From contig NZ_CP040078.1 in the NCBI RefSeq assembly GCF_005280735.1, positions 3,348,001 to 3,412,000 on the forward strand: a DNA stretch of 64,000 nucleotides, given 5' to 3'. Positions within the stretch are counted from its first letter, which is position 1, and every line of letters begins with the position of its first letter. The notes beneath the pieces are model-generated. The model saw only the letters and a list, made by a program, of their open reading frames with translations, was not told where the DNA came from and searched no databases. This DNA is from Trinickia violacea. Lineage in GTDB: Bacteria; Pseudomonadota; Gammaproteobacteria; Burkholderiales; Burkholderiaceae. A program made the position numbers and the translations under genes. Below, piece after piece: positions 33,242-45,047 of this stretch.

Positions 33242-34406
33242 TGGGGTCGAGATTCGCGAAAAATCCATCCGCCTGAGCTTCATGCTGGATGGGATACCGC
33301 AGCGGCAAACGCTGATGGTCAATGGCAGGCCGATGCCGCCGACGCCGGCGAACATTCGCTATGCCTACCGGCTCGCCGGCGAAATTCGCGACCGGATCCG
33401 GCACGGCACGTTCAGTATGGCTGAGTATTTTCCGCGCTCGGGGGGCACAACCTCCTCTTCCGTCAAGGAGTGGCTCGACACGTGGCTCGCCGCATTGCGT
33501 GTGGAGGCCTCGACACGGGCCGGGTACTGCGCTGCGCTGCGGTTTTGGGAGACGGTCGCTTGCGACAGGCACCAAACGAAGCCGATGGGTGCGACCCCGC
33601 TGCGCAGCCTCAAGCATAGTCACATTCTCACCGCGATTGCGAATCGACCTGATCTGAGCGGTAAGACGATCAACAATTACCTGTCGGTGCTGCGTACGGC
33701 ACTCGACCTCGCCGTGAAGGATAAGCTGATCTTCGAGAATCCGGCGAAAGACATTGCGCCGGCCAAGCATCAGAAAGCACCCCCAGACCCCTTTTCGCGC
33801 GTCGAGTCGGACGCGATCCTCGCCGAGCTCGCGCGCGCCTATCCTGACGAGGTCCTGAGTTTGTGCGAATTCTGGTTCTGGACCGGGCTGCGCACCTCGG
33901 AAATCTTGGGTTTGGAGTGGGCGAACGTCGATCTGGCGAGCGGCACCGCCTTGATCGCGCAGACCTTCGTCCGTGGACAGCACAAGGCGACGACCAAGAC
34001 CGCCGTCGCACGCACGATCATTTTTAATAGCCGCGCGATGGCCGCGATCCAGCGTCAGCGTGCGCACACGCAGGTCCGGGGCGGGCGCGTGTTTCAGGAC
34101 CCGCGATATGGCGAGGGATGGGCCGATGAGGACGCGTTTCGCCGCACCTATTGGGCGCCGACGCTTAAGCGGCTCGGCATCCGCTACCGGCGTCCGTACA
34201 ACATGCGTCACAGCTACGCGACGGCGATGCTGATGGCCGGCATGACCCCCGCGTTTTGCGCGAAACAACTCGGACATAGCGTCGAGATGTTCCTGACGAC
34301 GTATTCGAAATGGATCGACGGGGAGCAGAACGAGATGGAGATGGCGCGACTCGAAGCCGCGCTTTCTTCCCCGAATCCTCCCCAGACGGAGCGCAATGCG
34401 GGATAA
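33225..34406 (+). CDS. Tyrosine integrase, intact, of the tRNA-proximal island
   Basis: A 393-residue integrase with an N-terminal DUF3596-like segment (GVEIREKSIRLSFMLDGIPQ), a SAM-like core-binding domain (about 85-180) and a catalytic domain: R in WTGLRTSEILGLEW, the box II region YNMRHSYATAMLMAG, and QLGHSVEMFLTTYSKW with the nucleophilic Tyr. The first residue of the usual H-x-x-R is Tyr here. A second, deleted copy of this gene lies at 35897-36752, next to the tRNA-Ile 3' end, indicating two insertions of related elements or a duplication. Confidence 0.9.
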   Translation: MARKGDGVEIREKSIRLSFMLDGIPQRQTLMVNGRPMPPTPANIRYAYRLAGEIRDRIRHGTFSMAEYFPRSGGTTSSSVKEWLDTWLAALRVEASTRAGYCAALRFWETVACDRHQTKPMGATPLRSLKHSHILTAIANRPDLSGKTINNYLSVLRTALDLAVKDKLIFENPAKDIAPAKHQKAPPDPFSRVESDAILAELARAYPDEVLSLCEFWFWTGLRTSEILGLEWANVDLASGTALIAQTFVRGQHKATTKTAVARTIIFNSRAMAAIQRQRAHTQVRGGRVFQDPRYGEGWADEDAFRRTYWAPTLKRLGIRYRRPYNMRHSYATAMLMAGMTPAFCAKQLGHSVEMFLTTYSKWIDGEQNEMEMARLEAALSSPNPPQTERNAG

Positions 34407-35396
34407 CGCGTTGATTTGGCAGGAATAAATTGGCCCGGTGGCAATCGAATAGCGGCGGCAATCCCTTGACAGGCAAGGCGAGGCTCCATTCATGCAAAAG
34501 AGTTGCCTCAGGAGTTGCCCCGAGAAAAATTCCCTGCATTTGCACGCGGTGCGATGGTCGAATTTCGTGGTCAGCCTTCCTATCGGACCATTGGACACCG
34601 CAAGCATCGATCATCTCAAACCCAAGCTCTTGACATATCCCACTCGATCGTCAATCAGCCGGCTGGAACCTTGTAGACACGGCGTTTTCGCCCTGCCGTC
34701 TATCGACGATACCATCATCGATACCGACATCCTGGCCCAGCAAGGTCCAGGCAAATCCCGTCCGTGCCGTGATTGCTGCTCCGAGCCGACTCTGAGAGAA
34801 CCCGTTTGGAACTGCCGCGCAGACACAATCCCCCCTCGGCGGCGCGGACGACTGAACGCTCGCATCCAGATATCAAAGTCGGAGTGCTACCGCGCAAAAC
34901 CACGGGCAACGGCGGAGTTAATCCCCACAACGCGTCATTTGGATTCGACGCAGAGCGATGTCGAGGCAAATGCCATGCATATCGCCAATCGCGATTCCAA
35001 CGCCGCTAACGTCACGATTGCGCGGAAGCAGGCCCGTTTAAGTCCTGATCTCATGGCACCGTAGCGCGCTGCGCCTCGGCCGAAACCCGTCCTCTCCTCT
35101 TGCTCCTGGTATTATCCGAAAGGTCGTTTACCGGGGCGCAGCCGTCGTTCACCTCGATTCCCATCCGACAAGTCATCGGCCTTATGCGAAGCTTTCCATA
35201 AGGCCGATTACCCGCCAAATATTGTTGGCTGAGAAGAGTCCGCTGTCTGGCGTAGAGCCGCAACGGCATAACGACGTCCCACGGTACGAGGTGGCCGTCT
35301 CCACCGCTACGAGCCTCTCCAGCGCCGATCCGGTTAAGCCGGACAAACTTCCGGGCAGCAGCCCCCCGATGGCCCCCCGGGACCCGCATTCAGAGC
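34407..35396. other. 1-kb stretch between the integrase copies, no clear gene
   Basis: Several open frames up to 190 codons exist on both strands, but none has a good start site or recognisable motifs. Just after the integrase, TTGGCCCGGTGG at about 34428 weakly resembles the tRNA-Ile 3' end (GGGCCCGGTGGG) and could be a decayed attachment site. A perfect 12-bp inverted repeat lies at 35175-35208. Confidence 0.4.
35175..35208. repeat. Perfect 12-bp inverted repeat with a 10-bp spacer
   Basis: ATCGGCCTTATG (35175-35186) and CATAAGGCCGAT (35197-35208) are exact inverted copies around CGAAGCTTTC. It lies in gene-free mobile DNA between the two integrase copies and could be a recombinase or regulator site, or a relic of an insertion-sequence end. 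Confidence 0.55.
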
Positions 35397-35868
35397 AATG
35401 AAACACGGATTCGGCTTGGTCGGCCCGGCCAGTACCACCATATGATCAGGGAGTTTGGATTTGATGGCCTGCGAACCCCAGCCACGCGTACGGTCGATGA
35501 ACGCGTTCATCCGCGCTTCGACGGCCTCGGGCGAGTCGTCAATGCTTCGGCGATCGGGCCGTCGAACCGCGCGTTGGATAGCTTTCATGCTTGATTTCCT
35601 ATAAGAAGCTGAACAAGGCGCCCGAACTGAGCCGAGCACTGCGCAAACTGCGCGCATTCTTTGCAGGCTACGCGAACTCGTGAATTGCTGCCTGCAATAC
35701 CTTCTCGACATCGGGATCCTGCATCAGTTGGCGGCTTGTCGAACGACCGAAGTTGGCCTGCACTACGGAACGCGTGCCGGCCCCGACAAATGTAGTTTTC
35801 AACTCGTCTTGGATGACTGATCGGTCTGCCGCACTTTGGCTCTCCCCACAAACGTAGTCCTGGTCAAG
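35397..35868. repeat. 0.47-kb direct repeat, copy B
   Basis: Second copy of 27032-27493, same orientation, ending 28 bp before the truncated integrase start. The minus-strand reading is better preserved here: FVGAGTRSVVQANFGRS, then RQLMQDPDVEKVLQAAIHEF, followed by MKAIQRAVRRPDRRSIDDSP, which is cut at the left boundary of the repeat. Confidence 0.75.
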
Positions 35869-35896
35869 CCACTCGAAACTGTGTCGGGAGGAGAAC

Positions 35897-36752
35897 ATGG
35901 CACGCAAGGGTGATGGGGTCGAGGTTCGCGAAAAGTCCATCCGACTAAGCTTCATACTGGATGGAATACCGCAGCGGCAAACGCTGATGGTCAATGGCAG
36001 GCCGATGCCGCCGACGCCGGCGAACCTTCGCTATGCTCACCGGCTCGCCGGTGAAATTCGCGACCGGATTCGACACGGCACGTTCAGTATGGCTGACTAT
36101 TTTCCGCGCTCGGGGGGCACAACCTCCTCTTCTGTCAAGGAGTGGCTCGACACGTGGCTCGCCGCATTGCGTGTGGCGGCCTCGACGCGGGCCGGGTACT
36201 GCGCCGCGCTGCGTTTTTGGGAGACGGTCGCTTGCGACAGGCACCAAACGAAGCCGATGGGTGCGACCCCGCTGCGCAGCCTCAAGCATAGTCACATTCT
36301 CACCGCGATTGCGAATCGACCTGATCTGAGCGGTAAGACGATCAACAATTACCTGTCGGTGCTGCGTACGGCACTCGACCTCGCCGTGAAGGACAAGCTG
36401 ATCTTCGAGAACCCGGCTAAAGACATTGCGCCGGCCAAGCATCAGAAAGCCCCCCCAGACCCCTTTTCGCGCGTCGAGTCGGACGCCTTCCTCGCCGAGT
36501 TCGCACGCGCCTAAGCGGCTCGGCATCCGCTACCGGCGTCCGTACAACATGCGTCACAGCTACGCGACGGCGATGCTGATGGCCGGCATGACCCCCGCGT
36601 TTTGCGCGAAACAACTGGGACACAGCGTCGAGATGTTCCTGACGACGTATTCGAAATGGATCGACGGGGAGCAGAACGAGATGGAGATGGCGCGACTCGA
36701 ATCCGCGCTTTCTTCCCCGAATCTTCCCCAGACGGAGCGCAATGCGGGATAA
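35897..36752 (+). pseudogene. Second integrase copy with an internal 326-bp deletion
   Basis: Nearly identical to the integrase at 33225-34406 (first 200 codons differ at about ten residues). At 36510 sequence equivalent to 33841-34166 of the intact copy is missing; the join creates a TAA after FLAEFARA and shifts the frame, after which KRLGIRYRRPYNMRHSYATA to the C-terminus is still present. The junction shows only a two-base (CT) microhomology. The catalytic Arg of box I is lost, so the protein cannot recombine. It lies 24 bp from the tRNA-Ile 3' end, the classical integrase position. Confidence 0.88.
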
Positions 36753-36776
36753 CGCATTGATCTAGCGGGAAGATTT

Positions 36777-36852
36777 TGGTGGGCCCGGTGGGTTTCGAAC
36801 CCACGACCAATCGATTATGAGTCGACTGCTCTAACCCCTGAGCTACAGGCCC
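36777..36852 (-). tRNA. tRNA-Ile (CAU anticodon), island attachment site
   Basis: A 76-nt cloverleaf including the encoded CCA. Acceptor stem GGGCCTG pairs with CGGGCCC; D-arm AGCTCAGGGGTTAGAGCA; anticodon loop CTCATAA (anticodon CAT); T-arm with GGTTCGAAACC. The anticodon stem and variable region (GTCGACTCATAATCGATTGG) resemble the ileX-type minor isoleucine tRNA whose C34 is converted to lysidine, rather than tRNA-Met. Its 3' end faces the integrase copies and marks the boundary between accessory and core DNA. Confidence 0.88.
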
Positions 36853-36967
36853 TACATAAAAACGCACTGCGTTGCGTGAAACCCGAGTAATGCTCTGCAT
36901 GGGGCCGGAGTAAGTGCTGAAGCACTAACTCCGGCCGACACGCTAAAGCGCCAACTCGGGCCCACAC

Positions 36968-36998
36968 AAAAAAGACCCGGTGTATTAGGCCGGGTCCG
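36968..36998 (-). terminator. Rho-independent terminator after rpoD
   Basis: On the minus strand GACCCGG, a nine-base loop and CCGGGTC are followed by TTTTTTG. It is about 110 bases beyond the rpoD stop. Confidence 0.85.
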
Positions 36999-37105
36999 GC
37001 ACTACGATTGACTGCATGATTCGATCATCGGCGCGGATCGGACGCGAAGCTTCGCCTAAAACCGCTTCGCCGTGCGTCGAATCTTGCGCTTCATGCCGCC
37101 TTGGA

Positions 37106-39547
<2,442 letters not shown>

Positions 39548-39625
39548 CGCGAATCTCGCCTTTGCTTAGAAAACAAACCGCTGAAAACCTTTTATTATAG
39601 CACGTCGGTTCCAGCCCTTCCCGAG

Positions 39626-41506
39626 TCACAACCCGAGCTGACGCTTCATGTCAGCCCGCCTCTGGTTCAAATCTGCAAACTCCGCAATCTCTTCGGGGGT
39701 GAACTTCGACTGCCGAGACAAGCGCTCGAGCCGCTCGCAGCAGGCGTCGTAGCGCATCTTGAGAATCGCCGCCTGAAACTCTTCCCCCGCGATACGCTCG
39801 CGCTCGCGGTGCTGTTCGATGACGGTCTCGTCTTCCGGGTTCTGCAGCAACAGATCCCGTACGTTTTCATCATAGACCAGAATTTCCCGAAAAATTTCTT
39901 CGAAAGTGGGCGCATTTGCCGACTCTCGGAGGAGATCTGACAACAGCCGGAACTCGGCCGCATCGCCCAGTGCGCGGGCGTGCACGATCACTTCCTCGAA
40001 CAATTCGGCATGGCGGGCGCTCGTCAGGAGCGCTTGTTCGCTTTCCTCATCGAGCCCGGCGACGATCCGCGGATGCATCACCAGATTGCGCAACGCGCGC
40101 TCCTCGCTGCCGGTCACGCGGCGCCGCTCGCTCTTGGCAGGCGCCTTGCGTGCGGGCGCGGCGATCCGCGTATCGACCTCGCACAACGCCGCCACTTCGT
40201 CGAACGGAATATCGAGGCGGTCCGCGAACATGTGCATGATCTGCGCGCGCAGCGCGTTCGGCGGCAGCGCCTGCAAGAGCGGCTTCGCATCGAACAGCGC
40301 TTTCGCGCGGCCTTCGGGCGTATCGAGCTCCTTTCCGACCAGCACCTCGTTCAACATGAACTGCGACAGCGGCATCGCGTGCTCGACCTGCTCCGAGAAC
40401 GCGTCGGCGCCGAACTCGCGCACGTAGCTGTCCGGATCGTGCTCGGACGGCAGGAACAGGAACCGGATCGTGCGGTTATCGGCGGCGTGCGGCAGGCAGG
40501 CATCCATCGCGCGACGCGCGGCGCGCCGGCCCGCGGCGTCGCCGTCGAAGCTGAAAATGACCGTGTCCGTCTGGCGCAGCAGTTTCTGCACATGAATCGG
40601 CGTGCAAGCCGTGCCGAGCGTCGCCACCGCGTTCGGAAACCCCAGCTGCGCGAGCGCCACGACGTCCATGTAGCCTTCGACCACCAGCACGTAATGCGAC
40701 TCGCGAATCGCCAGACGCGCTTCGAAAAGCCCGTACAACTCGCTGCCTTTGTTAAATAGTGGCGTTTCCGGCGAATTCAAATATTTCGGCTCGCCGCCGT
40801 CGAGCACCCGCCCGCCGAAGCCGATCACCTGCCCCTTTACATTGCGGATCGGGAACATGATCCGCTCGCGGAATCGGTCGTAGCGGCGCGCGACGCCCTG
40901 TGCGTCGGTCTTCTCGCTGACGATCACGAGCCCGGATTCGACGAGCGAATCGTCCCGATAGTCGGGAAAGACGGATTCGAGGTTCTGCCAGCCATCGGGC
41001 GCATAGCCCAGCCCGAAGCGCGCTGCGATCTCACCTGTGAGACCGCGTTTTTTCAGGTACTGGATCGCATTCGGCGCACCGCGCAACTGCTTGCGGTAGT
41101 AGTCGCAAGCCTGCTGCATCACGTCCGAGAGCGCGGTCGTCACGGCTTTCGAGACCGCGGGCACAAAGCCTTCGCCGCCCCCGCCGAACTTTCCGCCGCC
41201 ACGCATCGGCGACGGCTCTTGCGGGACGGTCAACCCCACGGACTGCGCCAGCTCGTTCACCGCTTCCGGAAACGTGAGCCCGGCGTGCTCCATCAGAAAG
41301 CCGATCGCGGTGCCATGCGCGCCGCATCCGAAGCAGTGATAAAACTGCTTAGTCGGGCTAACCGTGAACGACGGGCTCTTCTCGTTGTGAAACGGGCAGA
41401 GCCCCATGAAATTCGCGCCACCCTTCTTCAACTGCACATACCGGCCGACCACGTCGACGATATCGACGCGGTTCAGCAGGTCCTGAAGGAATGAATGCGG
41501 AATCAC
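39626..41506 (-). CDS. dnaG: DNA primase
   Basis: A 626-residue primase. N-terminal CHC2 zinc domain: CPFHNEKSPSFTVSPTKQFY and HCFGCGAHG. TOPRIM core: VLVVEGYMDVVALAQLG and DTVIFSFDGDAAGRRAARRA with the acidic metal ligands. The C-terminal part (about 450-626) binds DnaB helicase. It synthesises RNA primers at the replication fork. It lies between yqeY and rpoD, 78 bp before rpoD, as in related genomes. Confidence 0.97.
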   Translation of the reverse strand: MIPHSFLQDLLNRVDIVDVVGRYVQLKKGGANFMGLCPFHNEKSPSFTVSPTKQFYHCFGCGAHGTAIGFLMEHAGLTFPEAVNELAQSVGLTVPQEPSPMRGGGKFGGGGEGFVPAVSKAVTTALSDVMQQACDYYRKQLRGAPNAIQYLKKRGLTGEIAARFGLGYAPDGWQNLESVFPDYRDDSLVESGLVIVSEKTDAQGVARRYDRFRERIMFPIRNVKGQVIGFGGRVLDGGEPKYLNSPETPLFNKGSELYGLFEARLAIRESHYVLVVEGYMDVVALAQLGFPNAVATLGTACTPIHVQKLLRQTDTVIFSFDGDAAGRRAARRAMDACLPHAADNRTIRFLFLPSEHDPDSYVREFGADAFSEQVEHAMPLSQFMLNEVLVGKELDTPEGRAKALFDAKPLLQALPPNALRAQIMHMFADRLDIPFDEVAALCEVDTRIAAPARKAPAKSERRRVTGSEERALRNLVMHPRIVAGLDEESEQALLTSARHAELFEEVIVHARALGDAAEFRLLSDLLRESANAPTFEEIFREILVYDENVRDLLLQNPEDETVIEQHRERERIAGEEFQAAILKMRYDACCERLERLSRQSKFTPEEIAEFADLNQRRADMKRQLGL

Positions 41507-41682
41507 GGTTGGCTGGCGAACTTTGAACGAACAGGCTTCGCGACCTCATCGGCAAGCAGGTCGCTTGGGCACGCCGCAAGGCGTGCTGCAAGACGTACCG
41601 CACAACGTGCCGGGGGAACGGAGCGATTCAACGTGTGACTGACGCGTGACGATGGCGCGACACCAATGCGTAAACGCGCGAA

Positions 41683-42129
41683 TTACTTCGCGAGCGCCGC
41701 TTTGACGAGCGCGGACACCGCTGTCATATCGGCGCGGCCGGCGAGCTTGCCCTTGAGCACGCCCATTACCTTGCCCATGTCCTGCGGACCGGCGGCGCCC
41801 GTCTGAGCGACCGCCGCCTGCACTTCCGCCGCGATTTCGGCATCGGAAAGCTGCTCCGGCATATACGCAGCCAGCACGGCGAGCTCCGCGCTTTCCTGAC
41901 CGACGAGATCGGCCCGGCCCGCCGCTTCGAACTGGGCGATCGAATCCTTGCGTTGCTTGATCATCTTGTCGATGACGGCGGTAACGGCGGCGTCGTCGAG
42001 CGTAATCCGCTCATCGACTTCGCGTTGCTTGATCGCCGCGAGCAGCAGCCGGATCGTGCCGAGACGCTCGGTCTCGCGCGCCCGCATGGCTGCTTTCATA
42101 TCGTCGTTGATGCGATCCTTCAGACTCAT
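41683..42129 (-). CDS. yqeY: GatB/YqeY-domain protein
   Basis: A 148-residue protein with the YqeY pattern: MSLKDRINDDMKAAMRARET, LRLLLAAIKQREVDERI-like segment, DKMIKQRKDSIAQFEAAGR and a C-terminal GKVMGVLKGKLAGRADM. It resembles the tail domain of amidotransferase subunit GatB, which contacts tRNA; the free-standing protein is thought to act on tRNA-dependent amidation, but its role is not firmly known. Conserved neighbour of rpsU and dnaG. Confidence 0.93.
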   Translation of the reverse strand: MSLKDRINDDMKAAMRARETERLGTIRLLLAAIKQREVDERITLDDAAVTAVIDKMIKQRKDSIAQFEAAGRADLVGQESAELAVLAAYMPEQLSDAEIAAEVQAAVAQTGAAGPQDMGKVMGVLKGKLAGRADMTAVSALVKAALAK

Positions 42130-42185
42130 CTTTCACCTGGATGCGTTGGTGTGGTTAAGGCCCCGGCGGCCTGGCAGGCATGAAC

Positions 42186-42224
42186 ACAAAAACCCGCTTG
42201 GGACGTTTCCTCAAGCGGGTTTGC
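42186..42224 (-). terminator. Rho-independent terminator after rpsU
   Basis: Arms AAACCCGCTTG (42190-42200) and CAAGCGGGTTT (42212-42222); on the minus strand the second arm is followed by a T-run ending TTTTTGTG. It lies between rpsU and yqeY, so rpsU transcripts may partly end here. Confidence 0.82.
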
Positions 42225-42313
42225 GCGGCATGCCGCACGTGACATGTGGTCAAGGCATGGCGCGGGTTCGCCAGACGCACGCGCCGCCTGAAAATCGGCG
42301 GCGCGCAACAAAA

Positions 42314-42526
42314 TCAATAGAACTTCTTCGGCAGCATCTGGCTGCGCAGGCGCTTGAAGTGGCGCTTCACTGCGGCAGCCTTCTTGCGCTTGCGCTCAGC
42401 CGTAGGCTTTTCGTAAAACTCGCGCGCACGAAGTTCGGTCAAGAGACCGTTCTTTTCGATCGTGCGCTTGAAGCGGCGCATCGCGACTTCAAAGGGCTCG
42501 TTTTCTTTTACGCGGATGATCGTCAT
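42314..42526 (-). CDS. rpsU: 30S ribosomal protein S21
   Basis: A 70-residue, very basic protein: MTIIRVKENEPFEVAMRRFK, RTIEKNGLLTELRAREFYEK and a Lys/Arg-rich tail ending LRSQMLPKKFY. Standard length and sequence pattern of bS21, which helps the 30S subunit bind mRNA at initiation. First gene of the macromolecular-synthesis cluster. Confidence 0.97.
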   Translation of the reverse strand: MTIIRVKENEPFEVAMRRFKRTIEKNGLLTELRAREFYEKPTAERKRKKAAAVKRHFKRLRSQMLPKKFY

Positions 42527-42596
42527 TTTTCAATAACGGGAGCTTTCCAAAGGTGGTGGAGTATAGCAGACCTTTGACATAAGTATACGGGCGTTG

Positions 42597-43814
42597 TCAA
42601 GCGCTCCGGACATAATCGGCTGAGGCCTGCCCAGCCGCGACGCCAGACGCCCACGCCCACTGGAAGTTGTAGCCGCCGAGCCAGCCCGTCACGTCGACGG
42701 CCTCGCCGATGAAATACAACCCCGGCACGCGCTCGCTCATCATCGTCGCCGACGACAATTCGCGCGTATCGACGCCGCCCTTCGTCACCTCGGCCTTTTT
42801 GTAGCCCTCGGTGCCGTTCGGGGTGAGCGTCCAGCGCTTGAGCGCCTCACCGATCCGGCGCAGCGTCTTGTCCGGCAGATCGGCGATGCGCGCCTCGACG
42901 GGAACGCCGTGGGTTTCGAGCCAGACGTGCGCCAGGCGCGCCGGCACCCATTCGGCCAGCAAGCTGCCGACCTGGCGCTTGGTGCCTGTCTTCGCCTCGA
43001 TCAGATCGGCGGTCGCGTCGCGCTCGGGCAGCAGGTCGACGCAAATCGGCTCACCCGGCTTCCAATAGCTCGAAATCTGCAGCACGCCAGGTCCCGACAA
43101 GCCGCGATGGGTGAGCAGAAGATCTTCGACGAACTCACCGCCAGTCTTTTTCTGCCCCGTCGCCAAGGCGACCTCGAGCGAGACGCCGGAAAGCGGCACG
43201 AACGGCGCCCATTCGTCAGTCGAAAAGGTCAGCGGGACGAGCGCGGGACGCGTGTCGACGAGCTTGTGGCCGAATTGCTTCGCGAGGCGGTAGGCGAAAT
43301 CGGTGGCGCCGATCTTCGGGATCGACAAGCCGCCCGTGGCGACGACGAGCGCGCGGGCGCCGATCGGCCCCGCGTTGGTGTCGAGTGCGAAGCCGTCGGC
43401 GTCTTGGTGGCGCACGGCGTCGACCGCGACCGGCCGGCGCCACGCAATCCGCCCCGTGTCGCACTCGGCTTTGAGCATATCGATGACCGACTCGCTCGAA
43501 TGGTCGCAGAAGAGCTGCCCGCGATGCTTTTCGTGCCACGTGACGCGATGTCGCTTCAACAAGGCCAGAAAATCGCGCGGCGTATAGCGCGCGAGCGCGG
43601 AGCGGCAGAAATGCGGATTGGCCGACAGGTAGTTCGCCGGGCCTGCCTGCAGGTTCGTGAAGTTGCAGCGCCCGCCGCCCGAAATGCGGATTTTCTCGGC
43701 GAGCCGCGGCGAATGGTCGATCAGCACGACGCGCCGCCCCAACTGTCCGGCGACCGCCGCGCACATCATGCCGGCCGCGCCGGCGCCAATCACCGCTATA
43801 TCGAAAGATTCCAT
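42597..43814 (-). CDS. BaiN/HI0933-family FAD-dependent oxidoreductase
   Basis: About 405 residues. Dinucleotide-binding motif at the N-terminus (FDIAVIGAGAAGMMCA), the family block KIRISGGGRCNFTNLQ, RALVVATGGLSIPKIGATDF and the C-terminal GLYFIGEAVDVTGWLGGYNF-QWA segment that closes over FAD. Relatives include the enterobacterial YhiN and clostridial BaiN flavoproteins; the substrate of proteobacterial members is not established. ATG at 43814 (MESFD) chosen over the upstream MRAM. Divergent from tsaD. Confidence 0.92.
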   Translation of the reverse strand: MESFDIAVIGAGAAGMMCAAVAGQLGRRVVLIDHSPRLAEKIRISGGGRCNFTNLQAGPANYLSANPHFCRSALARYTPRDFLALLKRHRVTWHEKHRGQLFCDHSSESVIDMLKAECDTGRIAWRRPVAVDAVRHQDADGFALDTNAGPIGARALVVATGGLSIPKIGATDFAYRLAKQFGHKLVDTRPALVPLTFSTDEWAPFVPLSGVSLEVALATGQKKTGGEFVEDLLLTHRGLSGPGVLQISSYWKPGEPICVDLLPERDATADLIEAKTGTKRQVGSLLAEWVPARLAHVWLETHGVPVEARIADLPDKTLRRIGEALKRWTLTPNGTEGYKKAEVTKGGVDTRELSSATMMSERVPGLYFIGEAVDVTGWLGGYNFQWAWASGVAAGQASADYVRSA

Positions 43815-43948
43815 GGCGCGCATTGTACCCGCGCCGCCTGCGGGACCCGTGGCCGCACTGGTATACTTTCAGGCTTGCCTAATAGCCCTTCTACGGCTGG
43901 CCCAACGTCCCTTCTTGGCGTTTTTCCACGCCGCTCGCAATACAAACC

Positions 43949-44974
43949 ATGCTTGTTCTCGGCATCGAAAGCTCCTGCGACGAAACCGGCCTCGCGCTCT
44001 ACGACACCGAGCGCGGCCTGCTCGCCCACGCGCTGCACTCGCAGATCGCCATGCACCGCGAATACGGCGGCGTGGTGCCGGAGCTGGCTTCGCGCGACCA
44101 TATCCGCCGCGCGCTGCCGCTGCTCGAAGAGGTGCTCGCGCGCGCCGATGCGACCCGCTCGGACATCGATGCAATCGCATTCACGCAAGGGCCCGGGCTC
44201 GCGGGCGCGCTGCTGGTCGGCGCGAGCATCGCGAACGCGCTCGCCATGGCTTGGGACAAACCCACCATCGGCATCCATCACCTCGAAGGTCACTTGCTGT
44301 CGCCGCTGCTCGTCGACGCGCCTCCGCCCTTTCCGTTCGTCGCGCTGCTCGTGTCCGGCGGCCATACGCAGTTGATGCGCGTGACCGACGTCGGTGTCTA
44401 CGAAACGCTCGGCGAAACGCTCGACGATGCGGCCGGCGAAGCCTTCGACAAGACCGCGAAGCTGCTCGGGCTCGGCTATCCGGGCGGCCCGGAAGTGTCG
44501 CGCCTCGCGGAGTTCGGCACGCCGGGCGCGGTCGCGCTGCCGCGTCCGATGCTGCATTCGGGCGACCTCGATTTCAGCTTCAGCGGCCTGAAGACCGCCG
44601 TGCTCACGCACATGAAGAAGCTCGGATCGAACGTCTGCGAGCAGGCGAAAGCGGATCTTGCGCGCGGCTTCGTCGATGCGGCCGTCGACGTGCTTGCAGC
44701 CAAGTCGCTCGCCGCGCTCAAGAAGACGAAGCTCAAGCGCCTCGTCGTCGCGGGCGGCGTCGGGGCAAACCGGCAATTGCGCGAGGCGCTTTCGGCGGCG
44801 TCGAAACAGCGCGGCTTCGACGTGCACTACCCGGATCTCGCGCTTTGCACCGACAACGGCGCAATGATCGCGCTTGCAGGCGCGCTGCGGCTCGCACGCT
44901 GGCCCGCCCAGGCAAACCGCGAATATGCGTTCACGGTGAAGCCGCGCTGGGATCTGGCTTCGCTCGCGCGGTAA
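43949..44974 (+). CDS. tsaD: tRNA N6-adenosine threonylcarbamoyltransferase
   Basis: A 341-residue Kae1/TsaD protein: MLVLGIESSCDETGLALYDT, PELASRDHIRRALPLLEEV with the HxxxH-type metal site (HIRR...IGIHHLEGHLLSPLL), SGGHTQLMRVTDVGVYETLG and AGGVGANRQLREALS. With TsaB, TsaE and TsaC it makes t6A37 in tRNAs that decode ANN codons. Length normal. A GTATACTTT promoter-like segment lies about 85 bp upstream. Confidence 0.97.
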   Translation: MLVLGIESSCDETGLALYDTERGLLAHALHSQIAMHREYGGVVPELASRDHIRRALPLLEEVLARADATRSDIDAIAFTQGPGLAGALLVGASIANALAMAWDKPTIGIHHLEGHLLSPLLVDAPPPFPFVALLVSGGHTQLMRVTDVGVYETLGETLDDAAGEAFDKTAKLLGLGYPGGPEVSRLAEFGTPGAVALPRPMLHSGDLDFSFSGLKTAVLTHMKKLGSNVCEQAKADLARGFVDAAVDVLAAKSLAALKKTKLKRLVVAGGVGANRQLREALSAASKQRGFDVHYPDLALCTDNGAMIALAGALRLARWPAQANREYAFTVKPRWDLASLAR

Positions 44975-45047
44975 CGCGCGTGAGCCAGTACACACGCGCT
45001 AACGGCTGAAACGCGGCGGCCATCCCGAACGCTCGCCGCCCGCCCCC

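Noticed and set aside
34428..34460. attL copy of the tRNA-Ile end after the intact integrase
   Set aside because: Only a short partial match (TTGGCCCGGTGG) is present; too weak to call an attachment site.
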